Assembly: GCA_000720995.1 (NCBI GenBank)
Contig: JOEL01000012.1
Location: 124,001 to 188,000, forward strand
DNA: 64,000 nt
Direction: 5' to 3'
From: Streptomyces celluloflavus
Lineage (GTDB): Bacteria; Actinomycetota; Actinomycetes; Streptomycetales; Streptomycetaceae
Part shown: one piece after another, positions 15,405 through 25,321 of the stretch
Layout: each line of letters opens with the position of its first letter
Numbering within the stretch: the stretch's first letter is position 1
Translations under genes and position numbers: made by a program
Notes under the pieces: model-generated
Database searches by the model: none
Seen by the model: only the letters and a program-made list of their open reading frames with translations
Told to the model about the DNA's origin: nothing

Positions 15405-17498
15405 ATGCCCGCACCTCGCCCCCCTGCTGTGGAGCGGATACAGCGGATACAAAGGACAAAACCCGGCAAAGCGCTATTTACCTCTGGTGAGCCCATGATC
15501 GGTCGCATCCCTGTCCTGGACATCCGCCCGCAGATCGATTGCGGCCGCCGCCCGGTGAAGGCGGTGGTGGGCGAGTCCTTCGACGTCTCGGCCACCGTCT
15601 TCCGCGAAGGCCACGACGCGGTCGCCGCGAACCTGGTGCTGCGCGACCCCGCCGGGCGCAGCGGCCCCTGGACGCCGATGCGGGAGGCGGGACCCGGCAC
15701 CGACCGCTGGTGCGCCACCGCCGTCCCCGGCGTCGAGGGCCGCTGGACGTACACCGTCGAGGCGTGGTCCGACCCGGTCACCACCTGGCAGCGGCACGCC
15801 CGGATCAAGATTCCGGCCGGTCTCGACACCGAGCTGGTGCTCGCCGAAGGCGCGCGGCTCCACGAACGGGCCGCCACCGGCGTCCCCAAGAGCGAGGGCC
15901 GCGAGGCGGTGCTGGGCGCGGCGGACGCCCTGCGCGACGGCCGGCTGCCCGCCGCCACCCGGCTCGCCGTGGCCCTCTCCCCCGAGGTCACCGACGCGCT
16001 GGCGCGCCATCCGCTGCGCGAACTGCTCACCGCCTCGCGCCCGATGCCGCTGACCGTCGAACGCCGCCGGGCGCTGTACGGCTCGTGGTACGAGCTCTTC
16101 CCGCGCTCGGAGGGCGCCGCCGCCGGGCCGGACGGCTCCCTCGTCAGCGGCACTCTGCGCACCGCCGCGGAACGGCTGCCCGCCGTCGCCGCCATGGGCT
16201 TCGACGTGGTCTATCTGCCGCCCGTCCACCCCATCGGCACCGCCTTTCGCAAGGGCCCCAACAACGCGCTCTCCGCCGGGCCCGGCGACGTCGGCTCCCC
16301 CTGGGCCATCGGCTCCGCGGCCGGCGGCCACGACGCCCTCCACCCGGACCTGGGCACCTTCGAGGACTTCGGCCACTTCGTCCGTACCGCCCGCGACCTG
16401 CGGATGGAGGTGGCCCTGGACTTCGCGCTCCAGTGCTCCCCCGACCACCCCTGGGTCACCCGGCACCCCGAGTGGTTCCACCACCGTGCGGACGGCTCCG
16501 TCGCCCACGCCGAGAACCCGCCGAAGAAGTACCAGGACATCTACCCGCTCTCCTTCGACGCCGACTTCGGCGGGCTGGTCCGCGAGACGGAGCGGGTGCT
16601 GCGCTTCTGGATGGCCCGGGGCGTCCGGATCTTCCGCGTGGACAATCCGCACACCAAACCGGTGCCGTTCTGGGAGAAGGTGATCGCCGACATCAACCGC
16701 ACCGACCCGGATGTGATCTTCCTCGCCGAGGCGTTCACCCGCCCCGCGATGCTGCACACCCTCGCGCAGATCGGCTTCCAGCAGTCGTACACCTACTTCA
16801 CCTGGCGTACCACCAAGCAGGAGCTGACCGACTACCTCACCGAGCTGTCCGGCGAGTGCGCCGCGTATCTGCGGCCGAACTTCTTCGTGAACACCCCGGA
16901 CATCCTGCACGCCTACCTCCAGGAGGGCGGCCGGACCGCCTTCGAGGTGCGCGCCGTGCTGGCCGCCACCCTCTCCCCGGCGTGGGGCGTCTACGCCGGG
17001 TACGAGCTGTGCGAGGCGACGCCCGTACAGGCCGGCAGCGAGGAGTACCTCGACTCGGAGAAGTACCAGCTGCGGCCCCGTGACTGGGCGGCGGCGGCCC
17101 GCTCGGGGCGGACCATCGCCCCGCTGATCACCGCGCTCAACCGCATCCGCCGCCGGCACCCCGCGCTCCAGCAACTGCGCTCCCTGCACTTCCACCACAC
17201 CGACAACGACGCCGTGCTCGCGTTCTCCAAACGCGCGGGGGACGGCGCCGCGGCCGACACGGTCCTCACGGTGGTCAACCTCGACCCGCACCACACCCAC
17301 GAGGCGACGGTGTCGTTGGACATGCCGGAACTCGGCCTCGGCCGGCACGAGTCCGTCCCGGTGCGCGACGAGCTCACCGGCGACACCTACCACTGGGGCA
17401 GGGACAACTATGTGCGCCTGGAGCCGGGCCGCTCTCTCGCGCCCGCTCATGTGCTGTCGCTGCGACCGTCCTCACCGATCGGAGGGTCACCCAATTGA
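15405..17498 (+). CDS. glgE: Alpha-1,4-glucan:maltose-1-phosphate maltosyltransferase GlgE
   Basis: 697 aa, GH13_3. It transfers maltosyl units from maltose-1-phosphate to the non-reducing end of alpha-1,4-glucans in the cytoplasm. The start at 15405 has AGGAG 5 nt upstream; an internal ATG at 15495 is less likely. The nucleophile is D413 ([12 protein letters not shown]) and the acid/base is E442 ([11 protein letters not shown]), 29 residues apart as in the characterised S. coelicolor enzyme (D394/E423). An N-terminal beta-sandwich domain (about 33-140) precedes the (beta/alpha)8 barrel. The stop overlaps the treS start, and the pathway genes treS, pep2 and glgB follow. Confidence 0.97.
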   Translation: MPAPRPPAVERIQRIQRTKPGKALFTSGEPMIGRIPVLDIRPQIDCGRRPVKAVVGESFDVSATVFREGHDAVAANLVLRDPAGRSGPWTPMREAGPGTDRWCATAVPGVEGRWTYTVEAWSDPVTTWQRHARIKIPAGLDTELVLAEGARLHERAATGVPKSEGREAVLGAADALRDGRLPAATRLAVALSPEVTDALARHPLRELLTASRPMPLTVERRRALYGSWYELFPRSEGAAAGPDGSLVSGTLRTAAERLPAVAAMGFDVVYLPPVHPIGTAFRKGPNNALSAGPGDVGSPWAIGSAAGGHDALHPDLGTFEDFGHFVRTARDLRMEVALDFALQCSPDHPWVTRHPEWFHHRADGSVAHAENPPKKYQDIYPLSFDADFGGLVRETERVLRFWMARGVRIFRVDNPHTKPVPFWEKVIADINRTDPDVIFLAEAFTRPAMLHTLAQIGFQQSYTYFTWRTTKQELTDYLTELSGECAAYLRPNFFVNTPDILHAYLQEGGRTAFEVRAVLAATLSPAWGVYAGYELCEATPVQAGSEEYLDSEKYQLRPRDWAAAARSGRTIAPLITALNRIRRRHPALQQLRSLHFHHTDNDAVLAFSKRAGDGAAADTVLTVVNLDPHHTHEATVSLDMPELGLGRHESVPVRDELTGDTYHWGRDNYVRLEPGRSLAPAHVLSLRPSSPIGGSPN

Positions 17499-19234
17499 TC
17501 GTCAATGAGCCTGTTCCCGATACCTTCGAGGACACTCCGCAGAAGGACCGCGATCCCGACTGGTTCAAACGGGCCGTTTTCTACGAAGTCCTGGTGCGCT
17601 CCTTCCAGGACAGCAACGGCGACGGTATCGGCGACCTCAAGGGCATCACGGCGAAACTCGACTATCTGCAATGGCTCGGGGTGGACTGCCTCTGGCTGCC
17701 GCCCTTCTTCACCTCCCCGTTGCGGGACGGCGGCTATGACGTCGCCGACTACACCGCGGTCCTGCCCGAATTCGGCGACCTGGCCGACTTCGTGGAATTC
17801 GTGGACGCCGCCCACCAGCGCGGTATGCGGGTCATCATCGACATGGTGATGAATCACACCAGCGACCAGCACCCCTGGTTCCAGGAGTCGCGCACCGACC
17901 CACAAGGTCCGTACGGCGACTACTACGTCTGGGCGGACGACGACAAACAGTACGCCGACGCCCGGATCATCTTCGTCGACACCGAGGCGTCCAACTGGAC
18001 CTTCGACCCGGTGCGCAAGCAGTACTTCTGGCACCGGTTCTTCTCCCACCAGCCGGATCTCAACTACGAGAACCCCGCCGTCCAGGAGGAGATGATCTCC
18101 GCCCTGCGGTTCTGGCTCGACCTGGGCATCGACGGCTTCCGGCTGGACGCGGTGCCGTACCTCTACGCCGAGGAGGGCACCAACTGCGAGAACCTGCCCG
18201 CCTCGCACGCCTTCCTCAAGCGGGTCCGGGCCGAGATCGATGTGCATTATCCGGACACGGTGCTGCTCGCCGAGGCCAATCAATGGCCGGAGGACGTCGT
18301 CGACTACTTCGGCGATTACGCCGTCGGCGGCGACGAATGCCATATGGCGTTCCACTTCCCGGTCATGCCGCGGATCTTCATGGCGGTCCGTCGCGAATCG
18401 CGTTACCCGGTCTCGGAGGTCCTCGCCAAAACCCCGGCGATCCCGGCCGGCTGCCAGTGGGGCATCTTCCTGCGCAACCACGACGAGCTGACCCTCGAAA
18501 TGGTCACGGACGAAGAGCGCGACTACATGTACGCGGAATACGCCAAGGACCCGCGGATGCGCGCCAATATCGGCATCCGCCGACGGCTCGCCCCGCTCCT
18601 CGACAACGACCGCAACCAGATCGAACTCTTCACGGCCCTGCTGCTCTCGCTCCCGGGCTCGCCGATTCTCTATTACGGCGACGAGATCGGCATGGGTGAC
18701 AACATCTGGCTCGGCGACCGCGACGCGGTGCGCACGCCGATGCAGTGGACGCCGGACCGCAATGCCGGCTTCTCCTCCTGCGACCCGGGGCGGCTGTTCC
18801 TGCCGACCATCATGGATCCCGTCTACGGCTACCAGGTCACCAACGTCGAGGCCGCGATGAGTTCGCCCTCCTCGCTGCTGCACTGGACCCGCCGGATGAT
18901 CGAGATCCGTAAGCAGAACCCGGCGTTCGGGCTGGGCAGCTACACCGAACTGCCCTCCACCAATCCGGCGGTGCTGGCCTTCCTGCGGGAGGCTCCGGCG
19001 GGCGGCGGGGCCGCGGACGACGACCTGGTGCTGTGCGTGCACAACTTCTCGCGCTTCGCGCAGCCGACGGAACTCGACCTCCGGGCGTTCAGCGGCCGCC
19101 ATCCGGTGGAGCTGATCGGCGGCGTGCGCTTTCCGGCGATCGGCGAACTGCCGTATCTGCTGACCCTGGCGGGCCACGGGTTCTACTGGTTCCGGCTGCG
19201 GCAGAACACCGGACAGATCACCGGCGCGCGCTGA
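17495..19234 (+). CDS. treS: Trehalose synthase TreS (maltose alpha-D-glucosyltransferase)
   Basis: 579 aa, GH13. It interconverts trehalose and maltose, feeding maltose to the maltokinase. The start is a TTG (17495) overlapping the glgE stop, with GGAGGG about 8 nt upstream; the N-terminus [13 protein letters not shown] matches my memory of streptomycete TreS. Predicted catalytic triad: nucleophile D218 (GFRLDAVPY), acid/base E260 (LLAEANQW) and D330 (RNHDELT). It is a stand-alone enzyme, not fused to a maltokinase as in some bacteria. A canonical terminator lies 23 bp after the stop, so downstream pathway genes may be transcribed separately. Confidence 0.97.
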   Translation: MIVNEPVPDTFEDTPQKDRDPDWFKRAVFYEVLVRSFQDSNGDGIGDLKGITAKLDYLQWLGVDCLWLPPFFTSPLRDGGYDVADYTAVLPEFGDLADFVEFVDAAHQRGMRVIIDMVMNHTSDQHPWFQESRTDPQGPYGDYYVWADDDKQYADARIIFVDTEASNWTFDPVRKQYFWHRFFSHQPDLNYENPAVQEEMISALRFWLDLGIDGFRLDAVPYLYAEEGTNCENLPASHAFLKRVRAEIDVHYPDTVLLAEANQWPEDVVDYFGDYAVGGDECHMAFHFPVMPRIFMAVRRESRYPVSEVLAKTPAIPAGCQWGIFLRNHDELTLEMVTDEERDYMYAEYAKDPRMRANIGIRRRLAPLLDNDRNQIELFTALLLSLPGSPILYYGDEIGMGDNIWLGDRDAVRTPMQWTPDRNAGFSSCDPGRLFLPTIMDPVYGYQVTNVEAAMSSPSSLLHWTRRMIEIRKQNPAFGLGSYTELPSTNPAVLAFLREAPAGGGAADDDLVLCVHNFSRFAQPTELDLRAFSGRHPVELIGGVRFPAIGELPYLLTLAGHGFYWFRLRQNTGQITGAR

Positions 19235-19257
19235 CCGGGCGCGGGCACCGGGAAATC

Positions 19258-19296
19258 CGCCCGTACGCGGCCGCGCGGCGCGTACGGGCGTTTTTT
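19258..19296 (+). terminator. Rho-independent terminator between treS and pep2
   Basis: A perfect 12-bp stem (19258-19269 with 19279-19290), a 9-nt loop and six T residues (19291-19296). This is the most canonical intrinsic terminator in the window, and it sits inside the pathway gene cluster. Confidence 0.92.
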
Positions 19297-19408
19297 GACC
19301 TTTCGTTCGGGCAGTCTCCCTACCGCCGCACGAGCCGGCCGGGCAGGGGCACCGCGCACACCACCGTCCGCCGGGCGCTCGCCGCCCGCTGCTCCACCGG
19401 ACTCCTTC

Positions 19409-19422
19409 TGGGGGTACCCCCA
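19409..19422. repeat. Palindrome TGGGGGTACCCCCA
   Basis: A perfect 14-bp palindrome in the treS-pep2 gap, 81 bp before pep2. From memory, this GGGGGTACCCCC type is frequent in Streptomyces intergenic DNA, so it may be an interspersed element rather than a pep2-specific site. Confidence 0.5.
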
Positions 19423-19503
19423 CCGCGCCGCCGCACAGTCAAGGCCGCATTCCGGGACACTCTGCGCTATCTGTCGTGTGCCCGGGGAAAGGACGCGACG
19501 CCC

Positions 19504-21084
19504 ATGTCGGACACCGCCTCGACCCGTGCCACCCGTAACACCCCTGATCTTCCGCTCGTCCTCGCACCGGATCTGCTCCCCTCGCTCGCCCCGCTGCTCG
19601 CCGCCTGGGTGCCGCGCCAGCGCTGGTTCGCCGGCAAGGGACAGCAGCTCACCGGCTTCACCCTGGTCTCCGCCACCGAACTGCTGCCGTGCGTGAGTGA
19701 CGGCACCGCACCGGGCCTGCTCCAGTTGCTCGTCCGCACTCGGCAGTCCGGGCAGCCGGACCGGCCGGCCGCCGGTGACTGCTACCAGCTCCTGCTGGGG
19801 GTGCACCCCGCGCTGCCGCCGCAGCTCGCGCCCGCGGCGATCGGCCGCCCGGCCGACGGACCGCTGCGCGGCCGCACCGTCTACGACGCGCTGCTGGACA
19901 ACCGGCTGTGCGGGCTGCTGCTGGAGCGGCTGCGGGTGCCCGGCCGGCTCGGCGCGCTGCGGTTCTGCCACGAACCGGGCGCCGCCATCCCCTCCGGGCT
20001 GCCGGCCCGGCCGATCGCCGTCGAGCAGTCCAACTCCTCGATCGTCTACGGCGATACGTTCATCCTCAAGGTGTTCCGGCGGATCGCGCCCGGCGTCAAC
20101 CCGGATCTGGAGCTGCCGCGGGCGCTGGCCGGTGCCCGCTGCGCGCGAGTGCCGGCGCCCGCCGCCTGGTTCGAGGCGGCGGGCGCGGAGGAGTGCGGCG
20201 AGACGACCACGCTGGGGGTCCTCCAGCCGTTCCTGCGGGGCTCCGCGGACGGCTGGCAGCTGGCCCTCCACGCGCTGGCCGTCCGGGCCGACTTCACCGG
20301 CTCGGCACGTGCGCTGGGCCACGCCACCGCGGAGGTGCACACCGCGCTGGCCCAGGTGCTGCCGACCACCGAACTGCACCGTCCGCAGCTGGCCGCGATC
20401 GCCGCGCAGATGACCGAGCGGCTGGACGCCACCGCCCGCGCGGTCCCCGTGCTCGCGCCCTACCGCGCCCGGCTGCGGGCCGCCTTCGACGCGCTCGCCG
20501 CGGTCGGCCACGACGGGCGCGGCTGGGCCGCCCAGCGCATCCACGGCGATCTGCATCTGGGGCAGACGCTGCGCTCGGCCGGTGCGGGCCGCTGGTCGCT
20601 GATCGACTTCGAGGGCGAACCGGCCCGGCCGCCGGCCGAGCGGCGCCGGCCCCAGCAGGCGCTGCGCGATGTCGCGGCGATGCTGCGCTCCTTCGACTAC
20701 GCGGCGCGCAGCGGGCCGGGCGGCGGCGATGCCTGGTCGCTGGAGTGGGCGCGGCGCACCCGCGCGGCCTTCTGCCGGGGATACGCCGAGGCCGGCGGGC
20801 ACGATCCCCGCTCCGCCCCCGAGCTGATGCGCGCCTACGAGACCGACAAGGCCGTCTACGAGGTGCTCTACGAGGCCCGGCACCGGCCGGACTGGCTGCC
20901 CGTCCCGATGGCCGCCATCCGGCGGCTGGCGGCGGCGGCCGGGGACGACACCGCCGCCCGGGGCGGCGCCATCGGGACGGCAGGGACGGCGGAGGCGTCG
21001 GGGGCGGCGGAGGCGACCGGGACGACGGGGTCCGGCGGGCCTCGGGGAGCCGCGGGGTCCGCCCGGTCCGACGGCCGCGGGTGA
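19504..21084 (+). CDS. pep2: Maltokinase Pep2/Mak
   Basis: 526 aa from the ATG at 19504. It phosphorylates maltose with ATP to maltose-1-phosphate, the GlgE donor. Family marks: an N-terminal cap with [12 protein letters not shown], the kinase motif IHGDLHLGQ (H347-G-D349) and the metal-binding D368 in LIDFEGEP. The C-terminal tail of about 45 residues is Gly/Ala/Thr-rich and probably disordered. A 170-bp repetitive GC-rich spacer separates it from glgB. The treS terminator upstream suggests it has its own promoter or depends on read-through. Confidence 0.95.
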   Translation: MSDTASTRATRNTPDLPLVLAPDLLPSLAPLLAAWVPRQRWFAGKGQQLTGFTLVSATELLPCVSDGTAPGLLQLLVRTRQSGQPDRPAAGDCYQLLLGVHPALPPQLAPAAIGRPADGPLRGRTVYDALLDNRLCGLLLERLRVPGRLGALRFCHEPGAAIPSGLPARPIAVEQSNSSIVYGDTFILKVFRRIAPGVNPDLELPRALAGARCARVPAPAAWFEAAGAEECGETTTLGVLQPFLRGSADGWQLALHALAVRADFTGSARALGHATAEVHTALAQVLPTTELHRPQLAAIAAQMTERLDATARAVPVLAPYRARLRAAFDALAAVGHDGRGWAAQRIHGDLHLGQTLRSAGAGRWSLIDFEGEPARPPAERRRPQQALRDVAAMLRSFDYAARSGPGGGDAWSLEWARRTRAAFCRGYAEAGGHDPRSAPELMRAYETDKAVYEVLYEARHRPDWLPVPMAAIRRLAAAAGDDTAARGGAIGTAGTAEASGAAEATGTTGSGGPRGAAGSARSDGRG

Positions 21085-21105
21085 CGGGCCCGCCACGGGC
21101 CGTCG

Positions 21106-21240
21106 CACCGCCGCCGTCCGCACCGCCGTCGCCGTCCGCGCCACCGCCATCGCCCGTGCCATCGCCCGTGCCGCCACCCGCGCCACCGCCCCGACCGCCA
21201 CCGTCCGCGCCCGATCCGACCGACGCCCCGCACCGCCCGA
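21106..21240. repeat. Low-complexity (accgcc/gccgtc)n spacer between pep2 and glgB
   Basis: About 135 bp dominated by short ccgcc, accgcc and gcccgtgcc units. No gene is credible here. The glgB ribosome site GAGGAGG follows directly. Confidence 0.6.
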
Positions 21241-21253
21241 GGAGGCACCTCTC

Positions 21254-23626
21254 GTGACCGCCCGACCGCCGTCCCGCCGCAGCACGCCCGCACCCGCCAC
21301 GGCGGCCGAACCCGCCACCACCGCCGAGCCGGTGACGGCCGACCGGCCGCCCGCGCCGCGGGACGCGGCCACCGCGGCCCCGGGCACCGGCCGGCCCGCC
21401 CGCCCGGCCGGAATCCGGGGCAGCAGCCGCGGTGTACGGACCGCCGCCCCGCCGGCCGACGAGGAGCGGCGCCGGCTGCTCGGCGGGACGCACCACGATC
21501 CGCACGCGCTGCTGGGCGCGCACCCGGTACGCGGCGGGCTGCTGCTGCGGACCCTGCGGCCGTACGCGAAGAGCGTCACCGTCCTGGCGAAGGGGCTGCG
21601 CGCCGCCCTGCACCCCGAGGGCGACGGGCTCTTCGCGGGGGTGCTGCCGCTGCGCGGGATCCCGGAGTACGCGCTGCTGGTGGAGTACGCGGACACCACC
21701 GTCACGGCGGACGACCCGTACCGCTTCCTGCCCGCGCTCGGCGAGCTGGATCTGCATCTGCTCGGCGAGGGCCGCCACGAGCAGCTGTGGGAGGCGCTCG
21801 GCGCGCGGATCATGGACCACCAGGGCGTGACCGGCACCCGCTTCACCGTCTGGGCGCCCAACGCCCGCGGGGTCCGGGTCGTCGGGGACTTCAACCACTG
21901 GGACGGCACCGCCTTCCCGATGCGGTCGCTGGGCTCGTCCGGCGTCTGGGAGCTGTTCGTTCCGGACGTCGGCGAGGGCGAGCTGTACAAGTTCGAGATC
22001 ACCCGGCCGGACGGTTCACGGAGCCTGCGCGCCGATCCGATGGCCCGCCGTACGGAGTGCCCGCCGGCCACCGCCTCCATCGTGACCGCCTCGCACCACC
22101 GCTGGCGGGACGCGGTCTGGATGGCGCGGCGCGGTGCGCGCCCGGTGCACGAGGCGCCGTTCTCCGTCTACGAGGTGCACCTGCCCTCCTGGCGGCCCGG
22201 TCTGACCTACCGCCAGCTGGCCGAGCAACTCCCCGCGTACGTCAAGGACTTGGGGTTCACGCACGTCGAGCTGATGCCGCTGGCCGAGCACCCCTTCGGC
22301 GGCTCCTGGGGCTATCAGGTGACCGGGTTCTACGCGCCCACGGCCCGGCTGGGCACCCCCGACGACTTCCGGTTCCTGGTGGAGGCGCTGCACCGGGCCG
22401 GTATCGGCGTGCTGATGGACTGGGTGCCGGCGCACTTCCCGCGCGACGACTGGGCGCTGGCGGAGTTCGACGGACGGCCGCTGTACGAGCATCCGGACCC
22501 GGCGCGGGCCGCGCATCCGGACTGGGGCACGCTGGAGTTCGACTACGGCCGCGCCGAGGTGCGGAACTTCCTGGTCGCCAACGCGGTGTACTGGTGCCAG
22601 GAGTTCCATATCGACGGGCTGCGGGTGGACGCCGTCGCCTCGATGCTCTACCTCGACTACTCGCGCGAGGAGGGCGGCTGGACGCCGAACGCGCACGGCG
22701 GGCGGGAGAACCTCGACGCGGTCGCCTTCCTCCAGGAGATGAACGCGACCGTCTACCGGCGCTGCCCCGGCGTCGTCACCATCGCCGAGGAGTCCACCGC
22801 CTGGGACGGCGTCACCCGGGCCACGCACCATGTCGGCCCCGGCGGTTTCGGCGGGCTGGGTTTCGGGCTGAAGTGGAACATGGGCTGGATGCACGACTCC
22901 CTCGGCTATGCCGCCAAGGAGCCGGTGCACCGCAAGTACCACCACCACGAGATGACCTTCTCCATGGTCTACGCGTACTCGGAGAACTATGTGCTGCCGA
23001 TCTCGCACGACGAGGTGGTGCACGGCAAGCGTTCCCTGGTGTCGAAGATGCCGGGCGACTGGTGGCAGCGGCGGGCCACCCACCGCGCCTATCTGGGCTA
23101 TATGTGGTCCCATCCGGGCAAGCAACTCCTCTTCATGGGGCAGGAGTTCGCGCAGGGCGCGGAGTGGGCGGAGCGCCACGGCCCGGACTGGTGGCTGCTG
23201 GACCCGTCGTACGGGGCGGAGCCGGACCACCGGGGCGTGCGCGATCTGGTCCGCGATCTGAACCGCGGCTACGCCGCCGCGCCCGCGCTCTGGGAGCGGG
23301 ACACCGACCCGGGCGGGTTCTGCTGGCTGGACGGCGACGCCCGGGAGGACAACGTCTTCGCCTTCCTCCGCTTCGCCGCCGACGGCTCCCCCCTGCTCGC
23401 GGTCGCCAACTTCTCCCCCGTCGTACGCCCCGGCTACCGGCTCGGCGTCCCCGGCCACCTCCCGGTCTGGCACGAGGTGCTCAACACCGACGCCGCGCGC
23501 TACGGCGGCAGCGGGGTCACCAACCCCGGCCCGCTGACGGCCCAACCGGTGCCCTGGCACGGCCGGGACGCCTCCCTCACCCCCGTGCTGCCGCCGCTGG
23601 CCACGCTCTGGCTGCGGCCGGGCTGA
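21254..23626 (+). CDS. glgB: 1,4-alpha-glucan branching enzyme GlgB
   Basis: 790 aa from a GTG with GAGGAGG 9 nt upstream. It cleaves alpha-1,4 chains and forms alpha-1,6 branches, completing the GlgE route to glycogen-like glucan. After a Pro/Ala-rich leader (about 75 residues) come two N-terminal CBM48-type segments ([12 protein letters not shown] and [20 protein letters not shown]), the GH13 barrel and an all-beta C-terminal domain. Catalytic residues: D459 ([10 protein letters not shown]), E512 ([10 protein letters not shown]) and D586 ([10 protein letters not shown]). It converges with dctA, with a hairpin between them. Confidence 0.97.
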   Translation: MTARPPSRRSTPAPATAAEPATTAEPVTADRPPAPRDAATAAPGTGRPARPAGIRGSSRGVRTAAPPADEERRRLLGGTHHDPHALLGAHPVRGGLLLRTLRPYAKSVTVLAKGLRAALHPEGDGLFAGVLPLRGIPEYALLVEYADTTVTADDPYRFLPALGELDLHLLGEGRHEQLWEALGARIMDHQGVTGTRFTVWAPNARGVRVVGDFNHWDGTAFPMRSLGSSGVWELFVPDVGEGELYKFEITRPDGSRSLRADPMARRTECPPATASIVTASHHRWRDAVWMARRGARPVHEAPFSVYEVHLPSWRPGLTYRQLAEQLPAYVKDLGFTHVELMPLAEHPFGGSWGYQVTGFYAPTARLGTPDDFRFLVEALHRAGIGVLMDWVPAHFPRDDWALAEFDGRPLYEHPDPARAAHPDWGTLEFDYGRAEVRNFLVANAVYWCQEFHIDGLRVDAVASMLYLDYSREEGGWTPNAHGGRENLDAVAFLQEMNATVYRRCPGVVTIAEESTAWDGVTRATHHVGPGGFGGLGFGLKWNMGWMHDSLGYAAKEPVHRKYHHHEMTFSMVYAYSENYVLPISHDEVVHGKRSLVSKMPGDWWQRRATHRAYLGYMWSHPGKQLLFMGQEFAQGAEWAERHGPDWWLLDPSYGAEPDHRGVRDLVRDLNRGYAAAPALWERDTDPGGFCWLDGDAREDNVFAFLRFAADGSPLLAVANFSPVVRPGYRLGVPGHLPVWHEVLNTDAARYGGSGVTNPGPLTAQPVPWHGRDASLTPVLPPLATLWLRPG

Positions 23627-23650
23627 GGAGCGGCGCCCGGCGGCGTACGA

Positions 23651-23686
23651 CGGAGAGGCGGGCGCCCACCGGCACCCGCCCCTCCG
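23651..23686. terminator. Hairpin between convergent glgB and dctA
   Basis: Arms 23651-23666 and 23671-23686 pair at 14 of 16 positions around a 4-nt loop. It is 25 bp after the glgB stop and could serve both strands. Confidence 0.6.
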
Positions 23687-23745
23687 CCCGCCGTTCCGCT
23701 CCGGCCCGCCGCGTACGGCCCGCCGGCGGCGGGGCGGCCCCGCGG

Positions 23746-25170
23746 TCAGACCTGGGCGGCCGCCTTCGCGTCGCCGGTGCGCGGTGCGGGCACCTCGGCG
23801 GCGGGCACCTCGGCGGCGGGCGCCTCGGCGGGCCCGTGGCCGTCCGCGGCGAGCGTCTTCTCGTCGAACGGCAGGTGGCCGGCGAGCACCTCGCCCACCC
23901 TGGCCTTGTCGATCTCCTTGGTCCAGGTGCCGATCAGGACCGTGGCGACCGCGTTGCCCGCGAAGTTGGTCAGCGCCCGCGCCTCGCTCATGAAGCGGTC
24001 GATGCCGACGATCAGGCCGACGCCGTCCACCAGTTCCGGGCGGTGCGACTGCAGACCGCCGGCCAGTGTCGCCAGGCCCGCGCCGGTGACGCCCGCCGCA
24101 CCCTTCGACGCGATGATCATGAAGACCAGCAGTGAGATCTGCTGGCCGACCGGCAGCGGTTTGCCCATCGCCTCGGCCACGAACAGCGAGGACATCGTCA
24201 GGTAGATGGCGGTGCCGTCGAGGTTGAAGCTGTAGCCGGTCGGGACGGTGATGCCGACCACCGGCTTGCTGACGCCCAGGTGTTCCATCTTGGCGATCAG
24301 CCGGGGCAGCGCCGACTCCGAGGAGGACGTGGACAGGATCAGCAGGAACTCCCGCCCCAGGTACTTCAGCAGCTGGAAGACGTTGACGCCGGCGACCAGC
24401 CGCAGCAGCGTGCCGAGCACCACGACCACGAACAGCAGACAGGTGACATAGAAGCCGATCATGATGACGGCCAGGGACTTCAGCGCGTCCAGACCGGTCG
24501 CGCCGACCACCGCGGCCATCGCGCCGAAGGCACCCACCGGCGCCACCCACATGATCATCGCGAGCACCCGGAAGACCAGCTTCTGGAGGTGCCCGATACC
24601 GCGCAGGACCGGCTCGCCCGCGGTGCCCAGGGCCTGGAGGGCGAAGCCGACCAGCAGCGCCACCAGCAGCGTCTGGAGCACCTGTCCGCCGGTGAAGGCG
24701 GAGACCAGCGTGGTCGGGATCATGCCGAGCAGGAACTCCGAGGTGCTCTCACCGCCGCCCGCCGTCTGGGCCTGGCCCGCGTGCCGGACGGCCTCGGTCA
24801 GGTGCAGCCCGGAGCCGGGCTCCAGGATGTTGCCGACGACCAGGCCGATCGCCAGCGCGACGGTGGACATCACCATGAAGTAGCCGAGGGCCAGCCCGCC
24901 CACCGCGCCGACCTTGGCCGCCTTACGGACCGAGCCGACACCCAGCACGATGGTGCAGAAGATGACCGGCGAGATCATCATCTTGATGAGGTTCACGAAC
25001 CCGGTGCCGAGCGGCTTCAGTTCGACGGCGACGCCCGGGGCGACGAAGCCCACGGCGATGCCGAGCAGTACCGCGCCGATCACCGCGAGGTACAGGTAAT
25101 GGGTGCGGTCCCGCTTCCTGGGCGCGGTCTCCTCGGTGGTCTCCCCGGACGGCGGGGTCTGTGCAGCCAC
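23746..25170 (-). CDS. dctA: C4-dicarboxylate:cation symporter DctA (DAACS family)
   Basis: 474 aa, read leftward from a GTG (rc of cac at 25168-25170) with a GAGGAGGC ribosome site. It imports succinate, fumarate or malate with cations. It has the DAACS pattern of eight helices and two re-entrant loops, the Ser-rich loop ILSTSSSESALPRLI, and the conserved TVPTGYSFNLDGTAIYL transport motif. The C-terminal tail (about 35 residues) is Ala/Glu/Pro-rich and repetitive. It is divergent from a CitA/CitB-type two-component system, which in this family commonly controls the linked transporter; an inverted repeat lies between them. Confidence 0.96.
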   Translation of the reverse strand: MAAQTPPSGETTEETAPRKRDRTHYLYLAVIGAVLLGIAVGFVAPGVAVELKPLGTGFVNLIKMMISPVIFCTIVLGVGSVRKAAKVGAVGGLALGYFMVMSTVALAIGLVVGNILEPGSGLHLTEAVRHAGQAQTAGGGESTSEFLLGMIPTTLVSAFTGGQVLQTLLVALLVGFALQALGTAGEPVLRGIGHLQKLVFRVLAMIMWVAPVGAFGAMAAVVGATGLDALKSLAVIMIGFYVTCLLFVVVVLGTLLRLVAGVNVFQLLKYLGREFLLILSTSSSESALPRLIAKMEHLGVSKPVVGITVPTGYSFNLDGTAIYLTMSSLFVAEAMGKPLPVGQQISLLVFMIIASKGAAGVTGAGLATLAGGLQSHRPELVDGVGLIVGIDRFMSEARALTNFAGNAVATVLIGTWTKEIDKARVGEVLAGHLPFDEKTLAADGHGPAEAPAAEVPAAEVPAPRTGDAKAAAQV

Positions 25171-25274
25171 GGCTGCCTCCTCGGTCTACGGCTCTGCGAC
25201 GGTGTGCGGCTCAGCGGCTCCGGCGCACAGCAAAGTCCCGGCGACTATGCACGCCACTGTGGCGCCCGTCACCC

Positions 25275-25297
25275 TTACGTGCATTTCGTTCACGTAA
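25275..25297. promoter_or_regulatory. Inverted repeat in the dctA / sensor-kinase divergent promoter region
   Basis: TTACGTG (25275-25281), 9 nt, CACGTAA (25291-25297): perfect 7-bp arms with half-site centres 16 bp apart. It is about 105 bp upstream of dctA and 25 bp upstream of the kinase gene, in the most AT-rich part of the gap. Likely binding site for the response regulator encoded two genes on. Confidence 0.6.
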
Positions 25298-25321
25298 AAG
25301 TGACCGTGCAGACTGTTCTGC

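Noticed and set aside
15474-17450. 658-codon minus-strand frame opposite glgE
   Set aside because: Shadow of glgE; composition typical of antisense high-GC frames.
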